Positions 60,354 to 64,000 of a stretch of 64,000 nucleotides of DNA are shown one piece after another. The DNA is taken from NCBI GenBank assembly GCA_001942415.1, contig MKJX01000066.1:1-64000 (forward strand). The letters run 5' to 3'. Every line of letters starts with the position of its first letter. Within the stretch, counting starts at the first letter, position 1. Made by a program: the position numbers and the translations under genes. Source of the stretch: Pseudonocardia sp. CNS-139. Its GTDB lineage: Bacteria > Actinomycetota > Actinomycetes > Mycobacteriales > Pseudonocardiaceae. The notes below the pieces were generated by a model, which searched no databases, was not told the DNA's origin, and saw nothing but the letters and a program-made list of their open reading frames with translations.

Positions 60354-61186
60354 GTGGACGTGGTGGAGACGCGCGGCGCGCTCGACCGGGCGCTCGACCT
60401 GCTCGCGCGCGCCCGGTCGTCGCCCTCACCGGGGCGGGCCTGTCCACCGACTCCGGCATCCCGGACTACCGCGGCCCCGGCTCCCCGCGCCGCACCCCGA
60501 TGACCTACCAGCAGTTCCTCTCGGGCGTGCCTGCGCAGCGCCGCTACTGGGCGCGCAGCCACGTCGGGTGGGCGCGCATGGCCCACGCCGAGCCCAACGC
60601 GGGCCACCGCGCCGTCGCCGAGCTGGAGCGGGCGGGCGCGCTGCACGGGCTCGTCACGCAGAACGTCGACGGGCTGCACCAGGCGGCCGGCAGCCGCGCC
60701 GTGGTGGACCTGCACGGCCGCATCGACGGGGTGGTCTGCGTCGGCTGCGGGCAGCGCACGTCCCGGGCGACGCTGCAGGCCCGGCTCGCCGCGCTCAACC
60801 CCGGTTTCGTCGCGGCCGCGGGCGACGCGGTGGAGGCCGCCCCGGACGGCGACGCCGAGCTGGCCGCCGTCGACGGCTTCGAGCTCGCGTGGTGCACGGG
60901 CTGCGGCGGCGTGCTCAAGCCGGACGTCGTGTTCTTCGGGGAGAGCGTGCCCCGCGACCGGGTCGCGGAGGCGTACGCGATGGTCGACGCGGCGGGTGTG
61001 CTGCTCGTCGCCGGCTCGTCGTTGACGGTGATGTCCGGGCTCCGGTTCGTCCGGCACGCGCACAGGCACGGCATCCCCGTGGTGATCGTCAACCGCGGCC
61101 CGACCCGCGGCGACGACCTCGCCGACGTCCGGGTGGACGGCGGCTGCTCCGAGGTGCTCACCACGATCGCCCGCGCCTGCGCGTGA
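60354..61186 (+). CDS. Sir2-family NAD-dependent protein deacylase
   Basis: About 277 residues. NAD-binding ALTGAGLSTDSGIPDYRGPG, catalytic His in TQNVDGLHQAAGSRAVVDLH, zinc cysteines in CVGCGQR and CTGCGG, then LKPDVVFFGESVPRDRVAEA and LLVAGSSLTVMSGLRFVRHA. It removes acyl groups from lysines using NAD. One base is missing near 60415. TAACCT (60342-60347) six bases before GTG 60354 indicates a leaderless message. Confidence 0.93.
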
Positions 61187-61197
61187 GCCCCAACGGC

Positions 61198-61258
61198 CCG
61201 CGAGTCGCCGGAAAAGTGCGCGCGAGTCGCTGAAACAGTGCGCGCGAGTCGCGCCGCT
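61198..61258. repeat. Intergenic short-motif repeat array (family R1), locus 4
   Basis: Three GCGAGTCG cores separated by CCGGAAAAGTGCGC and TGAAACAGTGCGC spacers, between the convergent sirtuin and DUF402 genes. The first 32 bases match 1515-1548 almost exactly. Confidence 0.75.
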
Positions 61259-61781
61259 CAGGCGCGCCCGGCGAGCACGTCGAGCCAGCCCTGGGCGGTC
61301 GGCCCGTCGAACGGCGGGCGGCCGTCGGTCACGCCCGCAGCACGTCCGCGCACGTCCGCTCGGCCAGCGCGACGATCTCGGCCGGGTAGCCGTAGCGCAC
61401 GCGGTGCTCGGCGAACTCGTCCTCGTCGTCGACGAACGTGCGGCCGCCGCGCTCGCGCACGACGTCCAGGTCGAGGTCGACGGCCCGCACCGTTGGCCCG
61501 TCCCACTCGCCGGGCGTGGCGATGTCGACGTAGATCGGCACACGCGCGGTCGACAGGTACGAGTAGAAGGACGCGAGGTACCCGACGCCGTCGGGCACCA
61601 GCACGACGTGGTCGTAGTCGTTGACGAACCTGGCACCGGGACGGGCGATCTCCGTGCCGCGCGGGGAGCCGAGCCAGGTGCCGTGCTCGTCCGCGCCGAG
61701 CCGGAACGCGTCGTACTCCCAGTGCGGGCTGCCGTCCCACTTGCGGAACGCGATGCGCACCGCGCCGTCCGCGCCGCTCAC
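61258..61781 (-). CDS. DUF402 domain protein
   Basis: About 175 residues. RIAFRKWDGSPHWEYDAFRL starts the barrel; PGARFVNDYDHVVLVPDG, PIYVDIATPGEWDGPTVRAV, VDLDLDVVRERGGRTFVDDE carry the acidic metal-binding residues of DUF402 nucleoside-diphosphate phosphatases. One base missing near 61332 separates the last 25 residues (GRPPFDGPTAQGWLDVLAGR), a typical family C-terminus. GTG 61781 overlaps the upstream small gene (GTGA). Confidence 0.8.
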
Positions 61782-61975
61782 CGCCGGCCGGACCGCCGGG
61801 CCGTCCGGGCCTCGACGACGGCGACCACGCGGTCCACGAGCCGGTCGACGCCCACCGCGGCGCCCCAGCAGAGCGGCACGACCACGAGTGCGGCCAGCAC
61901 GACCTGGAAGACGAACGGGAGCTGGGTGAGCCACAGCTCCACGGCGTCCCACCAGTCTGCGACGGCCCTCACCAC
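61778..61975 (-). CDS. Small single-span membrane protein
   Basis: About 65 residues: a Trp-rich start (ADWWDAVELWLTQLPFVFQV), one transmembrane helix (VVLAALVVVPLCWGAAVGVD) and a basic C-terminus. GTG 61975 or 61972 fits; longer in-frame starts up to 62034 exist but run through non-family-like sequence. It overlaps the DUF402 gene by four bases. Short actinobacterial proteins of this layout are conserved hypotheticals. Confidence 0.6.
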   Translation of the reverse strand: MVRAVADWWDAVELWLTQLPFVFQVVLAALVVVPLCWGAAVGVDRLVDRVVAVVEARTARRSGRR

Positions 61976-62072
61976 TTTTATCCACCCCGCCGGCTCCGCA
62001 AGCTCCGCCGGCTGCCATCCCCCGGCGAGCTTCACACAGTAGCCCGACTCGATGTTGACTAGGTTTCGAGGC

Positions 62073-63036
62073 ATGTTCGCCGTCTACGCCGCCGAGCCCA
62101 ACGCCGAAGCCCCGCTCGACTCGCTGACGGCCGGCGAGCGGCCGGATCCCGAGGCCCCCGAGGGCTGGGTCGAGGTCGCCGTCACGGCGGCGAGCCTCAA
62201 CATGCACGACATCTGGACGCTGCGCGGCGTCGGGATCAAGCCGGAGCAGTTCCCGATGATCCTCGGCTGCGACGGCGCCGGCACGCTTCCGGACGGCACC
62301 GAGGTCGTCCTCCACTCCGTGATCGGCGACCCGGACTGGCGCGGCGACGAGACGCTCGACCCGCGGCGCACGCTGCTGACCGAGAGGCACCAGGCACGTT
62401 CGCGGAGAAGGTCGTGGTCCCGCGGCGCAACGTGGTGCCGAAGCCGGCCGGGCTCACCGCCGTGCAGGCGTCCGTCATGGGCACGGCGTGGCTCACGGCC
62501 TACCGGATGCTGTTCACGAAGTCCGGGCTGCGGCCGGGGCAGACGATGCTCGTGCAGGGCGCGTCGGGCGGCGTGTCGACGGCCCTCGTCCAGCTCGGAC
62601 GGGCGGCCGGGCTGCGCGTCTGGGTGACGGGACGAAGTGAAGCCAAACGGGCGATAGCCGACAAGCTGGGCGCACACGCGACGTTCGCGTCCGGCGATCG
62701 GCTCCCGGAGCGCGTCGACGCGGTGTTCGAGACGGTCGGCGACGCCACCTGGGCGCACTCGATGCGGTCGCTCAAGCCGGGCGGCACGATCGTCGTCTCC
62801 GGGGCGACGAGCGGCCCGAACCCCACCGCTGACCTGCAACGACTCTTCTTCCTGCAGCTGCGCGTGGTGGGCTCGATGATGGCACGCGCGGCGAGCTGGC
62901 CGATCTACTGGAGTTCGTCGCGGAGGCCGGGATCGTGCCCGAGGTCGGGCTGGAGCTGCCCCTGCGGCAGGCCGAGGAAGGTTTCCGTGCAATGCTCGAC
63001 GGCGAGACGCCGGGGAAGATCGTATTCACGCTCTGA
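62073..63036 (+). CDS. Zinc-binding-dehydrogenase (quinone oxidoreductase-like) family protein
   Basis: About 322 residues, medium-chain dehydrogenase fold. GroES-like part: EVAVTAASLNMHDIWTLRGV, PMILGCDGAGTLPDGTEVVL. Rossmann part: GQTMLVQGASGGVSTALVQL, GRAAGLRVWVTGRSEAKRAI, SLKPGGTIVVSGATSGPNPT. Catalytic-zinc residues are not evident, so it resembles quinone/enoyl reductases. Frameshifts near 62395 and 62880. TAGGTT (62060-62065) seven bases before ATG 62073 gives a leaderless message. It is followed by a MarR gene. Confidence 0.88.
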
Positions 63037-63127
63037 AACCGTCCATCGCGCTGTATGCGCCGTTCGTCGAGCGTTCCCGGTTCCTGAGAGCCACCTACGC
63101 CCTTCTCAGCACGTACAGTGTGTGACC

Positions 63128-63599
63128 GTGTCTGAGCCATCAAGTCGTACGGCGCTGGCGGGCCCCCGACCCGCGGCGCCGCGAGTCACAGGACTGGTCG
63201 AGCTTCTCGACCGGTTGGACCGCGCGGTCGCGGCCGCTTGTCCCCGGTCACCTCGGCGGAGGGAGTCAGCCGCGACGGCTGGCGGGTGCTGCTGATGCTC
63301 GCCCGCGGCGGCGGTCGCAGCATGGGCGAGATCGCCGCGCACACCGCGCTTCCCGCGCCGACGGCCACCCGCGTGGTCGACCGGCTGGTCGCCGCGCAGC
63401 TCGCCTACCGGCGCACCGACCCCGTCGACCGGCGCCGGGTCCTCGTCCACCTCGCGGCGCGGGCCGGGCCGTCGTCGAGCGCGTCTGCGGACGCGTGGAG
63501 CGCCGGGCCGGCGAAGCCCTCGGTTCCCCCCACACCCCCGAACGCGCGCAGCTCGCCGAGCTGCTCGAAGCGCTGGCGCGCCACCCCACCGCCAGCTGA
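63128..63599 (+). CDS. MarR-family transcriptional regulator
   Basis: About 158 residues. WRVLLMLARGGGRSMGEIAA, HTALPAPTATRVVDRLVAAQ and the wing YRRTDPVDRRRVLVHL give the winged helix; the flanking dimerisation helices are present. Frameshifts near 63240 and 63468. TACAGT (63114-63119) lies eight bases before GTG 63128. It may regulate the oxidoreductase upstream. Confidence 0.83.
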
Positions 63600-63662
63600 A
63601 CCAACTCTCCCCCGACAACCCCCCGACAACCCCGATACCGACTCCCCGCCCCCGACTCCCCG

Positions 63663-64000
63663 TCAGCCGCGCGCGAGTGCGCGGTCCAGCCGTTCCCGGT
63701 CCCGCACCCCGAGGTGTTCACGGGCCGCCGCCATCCCCGGCAGGCGGTCGCGCGCCACGGTCGTGGCCGCCATGACGTCCGCGACGGTGATGCCGTGTGC
63801 GGGGCGGTCGAGCACCGTGACCGGGTCGCCGGCCAGCACGGGTCCGGGCGTCTCGACGGAGAGGTACGCGCCGGGCAGACCGGCGTCGAGGAACCGCTTG
63901 ATCAGGTCGGGCACGCCGCGGAACCCGGCGAACACCCGGCACGGGGTGCGCGGCCCGCGCACCCGCAGCACGGCGGCGCCGACCTGCCAGCGCTCGCCGA
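63663..64000 (-). CDS. MOSC-domain protein, 5' end cut by window
   Basis: The visible part, about 112 residues, holds RWQVGAAVLRVRGPRTPCRV and FAGFRGVPDLIKRFLDAGLP, then GAYLSVETPGPVLAGDPVTV. The Cys in PRTPCR is the invariant MOSC residue thought to carry sulfur or bind molybdenum cofactor. Upstream part lies beyond 64000. It converges on the MarR gene. The 63 bases between them contain CCCCGACTC/CCCCCGACAACCC repetition without obvious function. Confidence 0.8.
   Translation of the reverse strand, partial: GERWQVGAAVLRVRGPRTPCRVFAGFRGVPDLIKRFLDAGLPGAYLSVETPGPVLAGDPVTVLDRPAHGITVADVMAATTVARDRLPGMAAAREHLGVRDRERLDRALARG

Overview
The window is about 64 kb of very GC-rich DNA with actinobacterial codon use, many GTG starts and frequent four-base ATGA/GTGA gene overlaps. 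The order of its core genes (dgt, glyS, an ArsR/Zur pair, uppS, recO, era, corC, ybeY, phoH, rsmE, dnaJ, hrcA, hemW, sirA, cysH, sirohydrochlorin chelatase) follows, from memory, the Mycobacterium tuberculosis Rv2344c-Rv2393 region. I infer a filamentous actinomycete such as a Pseudonocardiaceae member. Most long genes carry one to three apparent frameshifts, roughly one per kilobase, usually explained by one missing base in a GC-rich run. I read these as sequence errors rather than pseudogenes and give the reconstructed gene span with the break position.

Layout. 1-7990: a carboxymuconolactone-decarboxylase-like gene, an aldo/keto reductase under a MerR-type promoter, XdhC and YdcF-like genes, dgt, a YccF protein, glyS and a winged-helix protein. 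7991-14360: an ArsR-zur metal-sensor operon, uppS, a DedA protein, a toxin-antitoxin pair, recO and a HugZ-like protein. 14359-20444: an ECF42-like sigma factor with its DGPF partner, then the leftward run ybeY-corC-deaminase-like-lhgO-era. 20445-25363: an insertion between ybeY and phoH holding an orphan solute-binding lipoprotein, an FAD sugar/alditol oxidase and a secreted peptidase. 25443-27360: phoH, interrupted by an intein with class 3 features. 27508-33255: a GH38 mannosidase, a lipoprotein/membrane pair and a TetR regulator. 33480-38500: rsmE, dnaJ, hrcA with a CIRCE operator, an ASCH-like gene and hemW. 38527-39242: a second toxin-antitoxin pair.

39286-46515 is an assimilatory sulfate-reduction operon. 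CysDN makes APS, CysH reduces it to sulfite, SirA reduces sulfite to sulfide, a CbiX/SirB-type chelatase supports siroheme synthesis, and a TauE/SafE protein probably exports sulfite or sulfonate. It is preceded by a short Cys-containing leader peptide. Two further leaders of the same type precede a FAD/NAD(P)-binding protein (50332, minus) and an SsuD-like flavin monooxygenase (53803), suggesting a cysteine-responsive attenuation regulon. From 46560 to the end are accessory metabolic genes: two LLM oxidoreductases, a LamG/membrane pair, an N-formylglutamate amidohydrolase-like gene, a MarR/VOC divergon with a striking operator, an ABC exporter, enoyl-CoA hydratase, a sirtuin, a DUF402 protein, an oxidoreductase with its MarR neighbour, and a truncated MOSC gene.

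Two dispersed repeat families sit between genes: a roughly 70-bp palindrome (three copies) and arrays of a short GCGAGTCG-containing motif (four loci). No rRNA, tRNA, CRISPR array, insertion sequence or prophage was recognised.
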